A DNA stretch of 8,404 bases. It comes from Pollutimonas sp036675955. GTDB lineage: Bacteria; Pseudomonadota; Gammaproteobacteria; Burkholderiales; Burkholderiaceae_B. The stretch is from positions 1 to 8,404 of the forward strand of contig JAKFDW010000372.1 of NCBI GenBank assembly GCA_036675955.1, written 5' to 3'. This document shows positions 1-5,774 of the stretch, one piece after another. Made by a program: the position numbers and the translations under genes. Below the pieces are notes generated by a model that saw only the letters and a program-made list of their open reading frames with translations, did no database searches and was not told where the DNA came from. Each line of letters opens with the position of its first letter. Positions within the stretch are counted from its first letter, which is position 1.

Positions 1-36
1 TCTCGAACCATTCCCTTACATTACTACGGTAGTCCC

Positions 37-369
37 ATGAGCCTTACTAGCGAAAAAATCGGAGAAGTACTGGTCGTGTCCACGGCCGGCCAGATCAACA
101 GCGCCAATGCCGCAGCGCTGGAGGCCGAACTGCTTGCCCTGGTCGAACAAGGCGAGCACCGGTGGGTTCTCGATATGAGTCGTCTCGACTATATTTCCAG
201 CGCCGGTTTGCGGGTAATGCTTTTGCTTGCCAAGCGCTTGAAGCAGGGTTCGGGACGGCTGGTGTTGTGCGGCATGCAGCCTCATGTGCACGAAGTATTC
301 GACATCAGCGGCTTCTTGTCCATACTTACTGTGGTGGACAGCCGTGCCACGGCGCTAGCGCTGGAATAA
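37..369 (+). CDS. STAS-domain anti-sigma factor antagonist (SpoIIAA/RsbV/BtrV-like)
   Basis: A 110-residue protein that is a single STAS domain, the usual size for free-standing anti-anti-sigma factors. Such proteins bind a HATPase-type serine kinase/anti-sigma factor in the cytoplasm and release its target when unphosphorylated. The core motif DYISSAGLRVML (residues 51-62) aligns with the SpoIIAA phosphorylation loop. By that alignment Ser55 is the phosphoacceptor, and the acidic residue before it in SpoIIAA is replaced by Ser54, giving the ISSAGL form I associate with Gram-negative members. The ATG at 37 fits the normal STAS N-terminus, but there is no good Shine-Dalgarno in the 36 bases before it, so coupling to a gene off the left edge is possible. 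No kinase or phosphatase partner is visible. The stop codon lies inside the end of the opposing pxpC gene. Family assignment is firm; the regulated process is unknown. Confidence 0.88.
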   Translation: MSLTSEKIGEVLVVSTAGQINSANAAALEAELLALVEQGEHRWVLDMSRLDYISSAGLRVMLLLAKRLKQGSGRLVLCGMQPHVHEVFDISGFLSILTVVDSRATALALE

Positions 370-1344
370 GGCGCGCAAGGGGGCCAGCGCCTGGTGCAGG
401 CGCCCGAAAGCATCTTCACGCTGGCCATCCAGCTGTTGTGCCTGAGCCAGCGAAATTTCCGTAAAGCGCAAGGTTTCTCCTGGCATGGCTTGCGCAATAA
501 GGGACAGGTCCACCGTGGCCACATGCCCGATCTTCGCATAGCCGCCTGTCGTCTGGCGGTCGGCCATCAGGATAATGGGATTGCCGTCAGGCGGCACCTG
601 TATGCTGCCAAAACTGGTGGCTTCCGACAGCAGCTGGGTGCTGCTCTTCAGCGATAGTTGCGGGCCTTGCAGCCGATAGCCCATGCGTTCGGAGAGCGGA
701 CTGACGCGGTAGTCGCCGGCAAAGAAATCGGCAATCGACGCATCGGTGAACAAGCCGGTATGCGCGCCGCGCATGACGCGTATTGCCGCCCTGGGAACCA
801 GTCCCAGGACCGCCGGCAAATACACTTTGATTTTCCAGAGTTCCTGCTCCAGGTCGTTGAGCGCGCGCTTGTCCAGCGCGCCCAGCATGTTGAGCACATC
901 GCCTTTCTGGAGGGCGCGGCCGTGATAGCCGCCGAAGCCGCCGCGCAGGTAAGTGCTGCGGCTGCCCAGCACCGAAGGCAGGGCGATGCCGCCATTCCAG
1001 GCGATATAGGCGCGCAAGCCGGCTGTCCGGGCACCGAAGGCGAGGGTGTCGCCGGCGCGCACAATAAGCGGGCGATTGTTGGGGATTGGCTCTTTATTCA
1101 GCGTGGGGCTGAGGTGCGCGCCGCTGATGGCGATGCATCCCGGCGCGTCGAAGCGCAAGACCGGTCCGACCAGCGTGACTTCCAGGGTGGCTTCGTTTTC
1201 GGGGTTGCCCGCCAGCAGGTTGGCCAGCCGGTGAGCCCTGCTGTCCATCGCGCCGCCTACCGGGACGCCCAGGTGCTGGTGGCCGTGGCGGCCCAAGTCC
1301 TGGAAGCTTGACAGCAGGCCGGGCTTGATGACGGTGATGCTCAT
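355..1344 (-). CDS. pxpC: 5-oxoprolinase subunit C (biotin-dependent carboxyltransferase-like, KipA family)
   Basis: A 329-residue protein, normal length for PxpC/KipA. With PxpA and PxpB it forms the prokaryotic ATP-dependent 5-oxoprolinase, which opens 5-oxoproline (pyroglutamate) to glutamate in the cytoplasm. Family landmarks in order are GGAMDSRAHRLANLLAGN (30-47), the LGSRSTYLRGGFGG block (126-139), VMRG (190-193), SERMGYRLQGP (218-228), SFGSIQVPPDG (244-254) and ILMADRQTTGGYAKIG (258-273). The ATG at 1344 is the fourth-to-last base of pxpB, read as an ATGA overlap, and no purine-rich ribosome site precedes it, so translation is probably coupled to pxpB. The TAG stop at 355-357 lies within the end of the convergent STAS gene. 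PxpA is not visible on either side. Older annotation names this family urea amidolyase- or allophanate hydrolase-related. Confidence 0.93.
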   Translation of the reverse strand: MSITVIKPGLLSSFQDLGRHGHQHLGVPVGGAMDSRAHRLANLLAGNPENEATLEVTLVGPVLRFDAPGCIAISGAHLSPTLNKEPIPNNRPLIVRAGDTLAFGARTAGLRAYIAWNGGIALPSVLGSRSTYLRGGFGGYHGRALQKGDVLNMLGALDKRALNDLEQELWKIKVYLPAVLGLVPRAAIRVMRGAHTGLFTDASIADFFAGDYRVSPLSERMGYRLQGPQLSLKSSTQLLSEATSFGSIQVPPDGNPIILMADRQTTGGYAKIGHVATVDLSLIAQAMPGETLRFTEISLAQAQQLDGQREDAFGRLHQALAPLRALFQR

Positions 1345-2072
1345 GTGCGATCGTGCCGGGCGGCAAGGAAATCTTCGGCACTGATGGGAATGAACCTGAC
1401 CGTGTCGCCGGGCGCAAGCAGGGTCGCCGGATTCTCCAGCGGATCGAACAGCACCAGGGGCGTGGCGCCGATGATGTGCCAGCCGCCCGGCGACAGGTTG
1501 GGGTAGATCATGGTTTGCAGGTTGGCAATGGCCACCGAACCGGCGGGTACATCGGTGCGCGGCGTGCTGCGCCGGCCGATCGCGAGTTTTGGGTCGTGCA
1601 TGCCGATATAAGGTGCGCCCGGTGCAAAACCCAGCATGAAAACGTAGGCCGGGGTCGCGCTGTGCAGGCGTATTACTTCTTCTTCGGAGATATGGCAGTG
1701 CTGCGCCACATGGGCAAGATCAGGCCCACGGGTGCCTCCGTAGCACACAGGAATGTCGATCTGCCGCGGCGTGACGGACCCGGCATCCTGGGCGAACACC
1801 TGTTCGAGGACTTGCTCGATTTCGCCGGCCAAGTCCTCGAAGCCTGTACTGGCGCCGCGGGGACGCGGCTGATAATGCAGTGCGACTGAGTTGAACGTGG
1901 GAATGATGTCGCTGATTCCCTCGAGGCGGGCGGCGCGCAGCGCGGCTGCCGCCGTGGCGCACCGAAGCCCGATCTGCGTGTTGACCTGATCCCCGAAGAC
2001 CAGCAGCAGGCTGCGATCGCCTTGCGGCACGATCTTCCAGGCGCTGGCGCCTTCAGGGGAGAGGCCGGCCAT
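1341..2072 (-). CDS. pxpB: 5-oxoprolinase subunit B (KipI family)
   Basis: A 243-residue protein of the PxpB/KipI family, the partner of PxpC in ATP-dependent cleavage of 5-oxoproline. The N-terminal part carries PQGDRSLLLVFGD (16-28). The conserved C-terminal core shows IPVCYGGTRGPDL (107-119), MLGFAPGAPYIG (146-157), GRRSTPRTDVPAGSVAIA (166-183), the QTMIYPNLSPGGWHIIG stretch (186-202) and LFDP (208-211). The ATG at 2072 is preceded by GAGG at 2084-2087, an 11-base spacing, which overlaps the stop codon of the VOC gene 14 bases upstream. The 3' end overlaps pxpC by four bases. B. subtilis KipI is known as a kinase inhibitor, but paired with a PxpC and with no sporulation genes here the oxoprolinase role is the better reading. 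Confidence 0.93.
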   Translation of the reverse strand: MAGLSPEGASAWKIVPQGDRSLLLVFGDQVNTQIGLRCATAAAALRAARLEGISDIIPTFNSVALHYQPRPRGASTGFEDLAGEIEQVLEQVFAQDAGSVTPRQIDIPVCYGGTRGPDLAHVAQHCHISEEEVIRLHSATPAYVFMLGFAPGAPYIGMHDPKLAIGRRSTPRTDVPAGSVAIANLQTMIYPNLSPGGWHIIGATPLVLFDPLENPATLLAPGDTVRFIPISAEDFLAARHDRT

Positions 2073-2086
2073 GCGCTCGTCTGCCT

Positions 2087-2515
2087 CTATTTGGCGAACA
2101 GGGATTCAATATTCTTGAACGACTTGAATTCAAGCGCATTGCCCGATGGGTCCAGGAAGAACATGGTTGCCTGCTCGCCGACTTCGCCCTTGAAGCGCAC
2201 ATAGGGCTCGATGATGAATTTGGTGCCGGCGGCCTTCAGCTTTTCGGCCAGTGCCTCCCAGACGCCCATGTCGAGCACGGCGCCGAAGTGGCGTACGGGA
2301 ACGTTGTGGTCATCGACGTTGTTCGTGACCGTGCTGCCGCATTCATCGGGCGACAGGTGCGTGACGATTTGGTGGCCGAAGAAATTGAAGTCCACCCATT
2401 CATTGGATGAACGGCCTTCAGGACAGCCGAGCAGCTCGCCATAAAATGCGCGCGCCTCAGCCAGGTCGCGCACGGGAAATGCAAGGTGGAATGGGGGTAT
2501 CGTAGTTTGCGACAT
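2087..2515 (-). CDS. VOC-superfamily (glyoxalase/dioxygenase fold) protein
   Basis: A 142-residue single-domain protein of the vicinal oxygen chelate fold, which uses paired beta-alpha-beta-beta-beta units to hold a divalent metal. The N-terminal module starts HLAFPVRDLAEARAFYGELLG (from residue 10), the standard VOC opening. Likely metal ligands are His10, His76 (in VPVRHFGAVL) and Glu129 (in the closing LDPSGNALEFKSF strand). These are inferred by position, not proven. The substrate is unknown, and members range from glyoxalase I-like isomerases to extradiol dioxygenases and resistance proteins. The ATG at 2515 has a clear GGAG ribosome site six bases upstream. The gene lies 73 bases after phoR and 14 bases before pxpB, so it probably heads the pxpB-pxpC unit. 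It may act on a related metabolite, but the sequence alone does not show this. Confidence 0.87.
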   Translation of the reverse strand: MSQTTIPPFHLAFPVRDLAEARAFYGELLGCPEGRSSNEWVDFNFFGHQIVTHLSPDECGSTVTNNVDDHNVPVRHFGAVLDMGVWEALAEKLKAAGTKFIIEPYVRFKGEVGEQATMFFLDPSGNALEFKSFKNIESLFAK

Positions 2516-2521
2516 CAGAGG

Positions 2522-2525
2522 CTCC
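2522..2525 (-). promoter_or_regulatory. Shine-Dalgarno of the VOC gene
   Basis: The minus strand reads GGAG, then six bases, then the ATG at 2515. It is the best ribosome site in the leftward block and fixes the VOC start. That fits this gene being independently translated rather than coupled to phoR. Confidence 0.7.
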
Positions 2526-2588
2526 GTATGGGGTCAGCGGCCATTTTAATGTTATTTCCCTGAATATTGCTGCAAATGACAGGACGGC

Positions 2589-3887
2589 TTACGACTCCTC
2601 GATACTGACGCGGTTTGGAGGGAAGGCCAGGGAGAAAATGCTGCCTGCGCCCAGGCGGCTGTGTATGGTCAATTCGGCGTTGTGGCGCATGGCCACGTGC
2701 TTGGTAATGGCCAGTCCCAGGCCGGTTCCGCCGGTGGCTCGCGAGCGGCCGCGATCGACCCGGTAGAAGCGCTCGGTCAGGCGCGGAATGTCTTGCGATG
2801 CGATCCCTATTCCGGTGTCCTGCACCGAGTAGCAGGCGTGGCCGCTTTCAGTACGGTACCAACTGACTGTGATCGTGCCATCCTTCGGGGTATAGCGGAT
2901 GGCATTCGTGAGCAAGTTGGATATGGCTGAAGCCAGTTCGGTTTCCATGCCGTTGATGCACAAGTCGTCGGCAATGTTCTCGACAAAGACATGCTGGCCC
3001 TTGGACAGTATCTGCGCTTGCAGCAGGGCCTCGTGAATGACGGTGCTCATGCGCACCGGCTCGCCGCTGGCGGTGGGCGAGGACTCCAGCGTGGACAATG
3101 TAAGCAGGTCGGCAACGATGGCCTGCATGCGCTGGGCCTGTTCCAGCATCATGTTCTGATAGCGCTCTTTCTGTTCGGCGCTCAGCGACTCGGCGGGCAT
3201 GTCGCGCATCGTTTCCAGGAAGCCGGACAACACAGTAAGCGGCGTACGCAGTTCATGCGACACATTGGCCACGAAATCCTTGCGCGTCGTTTCGAGTTTT
3301 TCGACCTGGGTGACATCGCGGGTGACGATCAGGAACTTGCCCACGCCATATGGAGCCAGTTGCACCAGCAAAGACTTTTCCTGTCCGTCTTTCTGCAGAT
3401 GCAGCAATACCGGGCCGGGCCAACTGTTCTGCCGCGCGTAGCGGTTGAACTCGGGAGCGCGCAGAATATTGAAAATGCTGTGGTTGCGATCCATTTCCAG
3501 ATTGAGCCCGATATGCTCGCAGGCTGTCTGATTGCACCAGGTCAGCAGCATGGACTCGTCCAGGGTGATCGCTCCGTCCGGCAGGGCCTCGGCGGCCAGC
3601 ATAATGACATCGACCTGCCGGGTCAGCAGTTCGATTTCCACCTTGTCCTGGCGCAGCTTGCGGTATATGGGCGCCAGCACTTCGTCCCAGGGCCCGACGG
3701 ACGGCGGAGGCGGCGCTTCTATATTCCTGACCCACTTCGAGATGCGCGAAAGCTGAAGGCCGCTGACCAGAATCATGATGAGCAGCCCGAAGGCGAATAC
3801 GCCCCACCCGGTACTGACGCCCAGCCAGGCTCCGGTCAACCATCCCAATACCGCCCATAAACCTATGGTTATCAATGTCTTAGTCAT
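2589..3887 (-). CDS. phoR: Phosphate regulon sensor histidine kinase PhoR
   Basis: A 432-residue membrane histidine kinase, the usual PhoR length. Two hydrophobic segments (about 5-22 and 28-45) with almost no periplasmic loop match the PhoR pattern, in which the sensor has no large outside domain and is thought to read the Pst transporter state through PhoU. A PAS-like domain follows (about 92-195). The dimerisation/phosphoacceptor box is DFVANVSHELRTPLTVLSGF with His211. The ATPase domain shows the N box (Asn324 and Asn328 in SNLLTNAIRYTPKDG), the G1 box DTGIGI (357-362), an F-box region ERFYRVDRGRSR and the G2 box GGTGLGL (386-392). It transfers phosphate to PhoB, encoded 50 bases upstream on the same strand. 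No strong ribosome site precedes the ATG. phoU and pst genes are absent from the window. Confidence 0.94.
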   Translation of the reverse strand: MTKTLITIGLWAVLGWLTGAWLGVSTGWGVFAFGLLIMILVSGLQLSRISKWVRNIEAPPPPSVGPWDEVLAPIYRKLRQDKVEIELLTRQVDVIMLAAEALPDGAITLDESMLLTWCNQTACEHIGLNLEMDRNHSIFNILRAPEFNRYARQNSWPGPVLLHLQKDGQEKSLLVQLAPYGVGKFLIVTRDVTQVEKLETTRKDFVANVSHELRTPLTVLSGFLETMRDMPAESLSAEQKERYQNMMLEQAQRMQAIVADLLTLSTLESSPTASGEPVRMSTVIHEALLQAQILSKGQHVFVENIADDLCINGMETELASAISNLLTNAIRYTPKDGTITVSWYRTESGHACYSVQDTGIGIASQDIPRLTERFYRVDRGRSRATGGTGLGLAITKHVAMRHNAELTIHSRLGAGSIFSLAFPPNRVSIEES

Positions 3888-3937
3888 TTATGCAACGTTT
3901 CAAGGGCGATCGTGGTGGGTTCGTGGGCTAGGGATGG

Positions 3938-4639
3938 CTACGCGAACTTGGGCGGCTGGGCGGTGAACCGGTAACCCGCGCCGCGTACGGTTTCGATATG
4001 GTTCTCGTGCTGACTCGGTTCCAGGGCTTTGCGCAGACGCCGGATATGCACGTCTACCGTGCGTTCTTCGACGAAGACATGATCGCCCCACACCTGGTCC
4101 AGCAACTGCGCCCGCGAGAATACGCGTTCGGTATGCGTCATGAAAAAGTGTAGCAGGCGGAACTCGGTGGGACCGACGGTCAATGAGACTTCCCCGCCTC
4201 TGACACGGTGGGTGGCCGGATCCAGGAACAGGGTGCCGATCTGGATCAGGTCGTCTGTCAGTTGCGGAGCGCGCCGGCGCAATACCGCCTTGATGCGGGC
4301 CATCAACTCTTTGGGAGAAAACGGCTTGGTGATGTAATCGTCGGCACCGGCTTCAAGCCCTTCGATCTTATCGTGCTCGGCGCCCTTGGCGGTGAGCATG
4401 ATCACCGGAACCTGGCGGGTGCGCTCGTCGGAGCGCAATTGCCTGGCCAGCGTGATGCCCGAAGCACCGGGCAACATCCAGTCCAGGACGATAAGGTCGG
4501 GCAGCTCGGCGCGGATCAATGTCTGGGCCTGCTCGGCGTCAAAGGCGCGCAGCACCTTGTGACCGGCAAAAGACAGGTTTACCGCAATCAGTTCCTGGAT
4601 AGCCGGCTCGTCCTCTACGACTAATATGGTTGTGCTCAT
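3938..4639 (-). CDS. phoB: Phosphate regulon response regulator PhoB
   Basis: A 233-residue OmpR/PhoB-class response regulator that, when phosphorylated by PhoR, binds Pho boxes and activates phosphate-starvation genes. The receiver domain (1-120) has the acidic pair Glu9/Asp10, phosphoacceptor Asp53 in IVLDWMLPG, Thr83 and Lys105, at the same residue numbers as E. coli PhoB. The winged-helix domain (about 132-231) shows VGPTEFRLLHFFM, the recognition-helix region ERTVDVHIRRLRKAL (192-206) and the wing VRGAGYRF. The frame stays open upstream to 4858, but the receiver fold begins MSTTILVVEDE at 4639, so I start there; the 73 extra codons look non-coding and run opposite to ubiE. It is divergent from ubiE across 152 bases. 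I found no convincing Pho box in front of it, so autoregulation is not shown. Confidence 0.94.
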   Translation of the reverse strand: MSTTILVVEDEPAIQELIAVNLSFAGHKVLRAFDAEQAQTLIRAELPDLIVLDWMLPGASGITLARQLRSDERTRQVPVIMLTAKGAEHDKIEGLEAGADDYITKPFSPKELMARIKAVLRRRAPQLTDDLIQIGTLFLDPATHRVRGGEVSLTVGPTEFRLLHFFMTHTERVFSRAQLLDQVWGDHVFVEERTVDVHIRRLRKALEPSQHENHIETVRGAGYRFTAQPPKFA

Positions 4640-4791
4640 AGGGCCTGGTAAATATTGAGGGTGAATGATAATTCGGAAAAATGCATACCAAGGATAATAT
4701 GGCGCCAATATTTCAGGTTTGTGAAAACGCGCCGCGCGGTGCAGGTTTTTTTGCCATAGAGCGCGACAGAATGTTGTACGATAATCAAACC
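4640..4791. promoter_or_regulatory. Divergent phoB / ubiE control region
   Basis: This 152-base, AT-rich stretch separates the divergent phoB and ubiE starts and must hold promoters for both. On the plus strand the -10-like hexamer GATAAT occurs at 4667-4672, 4693-4698 and 4780-4785. On the minus strand TATCAT (4666-4671) could serve phoB, with TTGGTA 15 bases upstream as a weak -35. A dyad AATAT-N7-ATATT lies at 4696-4712 near the middle. None of the -10 candidates has a good -35 at 16-18 bases, so the individual promoters remain uncertain. Confidence 0.55.
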
Positions 4792-5580
4792 ATGCAAAAT
4801 ACCCGTACTCCTGCGCCAGACAACGGCCCATCCGCTTCCTCCGCCGAGGCCAGCACACATTTCGGTTTCAAGACCGTAGGCGAAAAAGAAAAGGCAAGCA
4901 AGGTCGCCGAGGTTTTCCATTCGGTGGCAGGGCGTTACGACATCATGAACGACCTTATGTCCGTTGGCCTGCATCGTGTCTGGAAGGCCTTTACCATAGG
5001 CCGTGCCGATGTGCGTCCCGGCATGAAGGTGCTCGACATCGCGGGCGGCACGGGCGACCTGGCGCGCGCGTTTGCCAAGCGCGCCGGGCCCTCGGGTGAA
5101 GTCTGGCTTACCGATATCAACGATTCCATGCTAAGGGTGGGGCGCGACCGCCTGACCGACAGCGGCATGCTCGTCCCCACAGCTGTATGCGATGCCGAAA
5201 AGCTGCCCTATCCCTCCGGCTATTTTGACCGCGTGAGCGTTGCTTTCGGCTTGCGCAACATGACACACAAGGATCGCGCGCTGGCCGAAATGCGGCGGGT
5301 GCTGAAGCCGGGCGGCAAATTGCTGGTGCTTGAATTCTCGCGCGTGGCCAAGCCGCTGGCGCCAGCCTACGATTGGTACTCCTTCAATATCCTGCCATGG
5401 CTGGGCAAGAAGGTGGCCGGCGACGAAGAAAGCTACCGTTACCTGGCCGAATCCATACGCATGCATCCCGACCAGGCCACGCTTGCCGGCATGCTCGAGG
5501 CCGCCGGCTTGTCGCGTGTGCGTTATTTCAACCTCACGGCCGGCATGGTTGCCCTGCACGAAGGCGTGAATCTGGGCTGA
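4792..5580 (+). CDS. ubiE: Ubiquinone/menaquinone C-methyltransferase UbiE
   Basis: A 262-residue class I SAM-dependent methyltransferase that methylates the benzoquinol ring carbon in ubiquinone synthesis (and demethylmenaquinone where that is made). From residue 22 it follows E. coli UbiE closely: THFGFKTV, then VAEVFHSVAGRYDIMNDLMS and GLHRVWK, which form the first family signature. SAM motif I is VLDIAGGTGD (80-89), with the acidic ribose-binding residue probably Asp108. The second signature is VLKPGGKLLVLEFSR (170-184), and the end is GMVALHEGVNLG. The ATG at 4792 gives the usual family length. In-frame ATGs at 4771 and 4681 would add 7 or 37 residues with no family similarity. No Shine-Dalgarno precedes 4792. 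The first 20 residues are a low-complexity Ala/Ser/Pro tail. It heads the ubiE-tim44-ubiJ-ubiB block. Confidence 0.93.
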   Translation: MQNTRTPAPDNGPSASSAEASTHFGFKTVGEKEKASKVAEVFHSVAGRYDIMNDLMSVGLHRVWKAFTIGRADVRPGMKVLDIAGGTGDLARAFAKRAGPSGEVWLTDINDSMLRVGRDRLTDSGMLVPTAVCDAEKLPYPSGYFDRVSVAFGLRNMTHKDRALAEMRRVLKPGGKLLVLEFSRVAKPLAPAYDWYSFNILPWLGKKVAGDEESYRYLAESIRMHPDQATLAGMLEAAGLSRVRYFNLTAGMVALHEGVNLG

Positions 5581-5774
5581 TTCCCATCGCCGCATGCCCA
5601 ATGGCCGCTGCGCAAAGGCCAGTCTTGGTGCGCGGCGGAACTTTATCTATGTTGCAAGGTCTGAATTTATGCTAACGTTCAGGTTCCAGTAAGATTACTT
5701 GCTACCACTGAATTTATTAAACGAAATCTATATTTCGGTGGCGCGCGGTCAGCGGGCCACTACAGGAGCACTAC
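5581..5774. other. ubiE-tim44 intergenic region with structured leader
   Basis: A 194-base gap. Just after the ubiE stop there is an inverted repeat, CCGCTGCGC (5605-5613) and GCGCGGCGG (5630-5638), which pairs with one G-U wobble. It lacks a T tract, so it is at most a weak terminator. The middle (5641-5735) is AT-rich and is the likely promoter zone for the downstream gene, though I cannot pick a -35/-10 pair. Next to the ribosome site are two back-to-back inverted repeats: CGAAAT-CTAT-ATTTCG (5722-5737) and GTGGC-N13-GCCAC (5738-5760). No open reading frame here is credible. Confidence 0.5.
5764..5768 (+). promoter_or_regulatory. Shine-Dalgarno of the Tim44-like gene
   Basis: AGGAG lies six bases before the ATG at 5775, a near-ideal ribosome site that fixes this start. 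It begins four bases after the end of the inverted repeat at 5738-5760, so leader structure could affect access to it. Confidence 0.75.

Noticed and set aside
23..33. ACTAC-G-GTAGT inverted repeat before the STAS start
   Set aside because: Five-base arms with a one-base centre cannot form a stable hairpin, and a repeat this short is expected by chance.
658..1311. Plus-strand open frame (217 codons) opposite pxpC
   Set aside because: It is antisense to continuous PxpC family motifs and has no domain or start signal of its own.
2576..2582. Half Pho box (CTGTCAT on the minus strand) between phoR and the VOC gene
   Set aside because: Only one 7-base half-site is present; the expected second repeat 11 bases on does not match, so it is consistent with chance.
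2991..3860. Plus-strand open frame (289 codons) opposite phoR
   Set aside because: It is antisense to clear histidine kinase motifs, its product is His/Gln/Arg-rich with no recognisable domain, and there is no ribosome site.
4756..4772. Possible Pho box (CTGTCGC on the minus strand) upstream of phoB
   Set aside because: The first repeat is imperfect and the second does not match the CTGTCAC consensus; not strong enough to call.
4681..4791. N-terminal extension of ubiE to the ATG at 4681
   Set aside because: The added 37 residues have no family similarity, the result is longer than normal UbiE, and they would occupy the likely promoter region.
4640..4858. N-terminal extension of phoB by 73 codons
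   Set aside because: The receiver domain begins at 4639 and matches PhoB numbering exactly; the extra residues resemble no domain and run opposite the start of ubiE.
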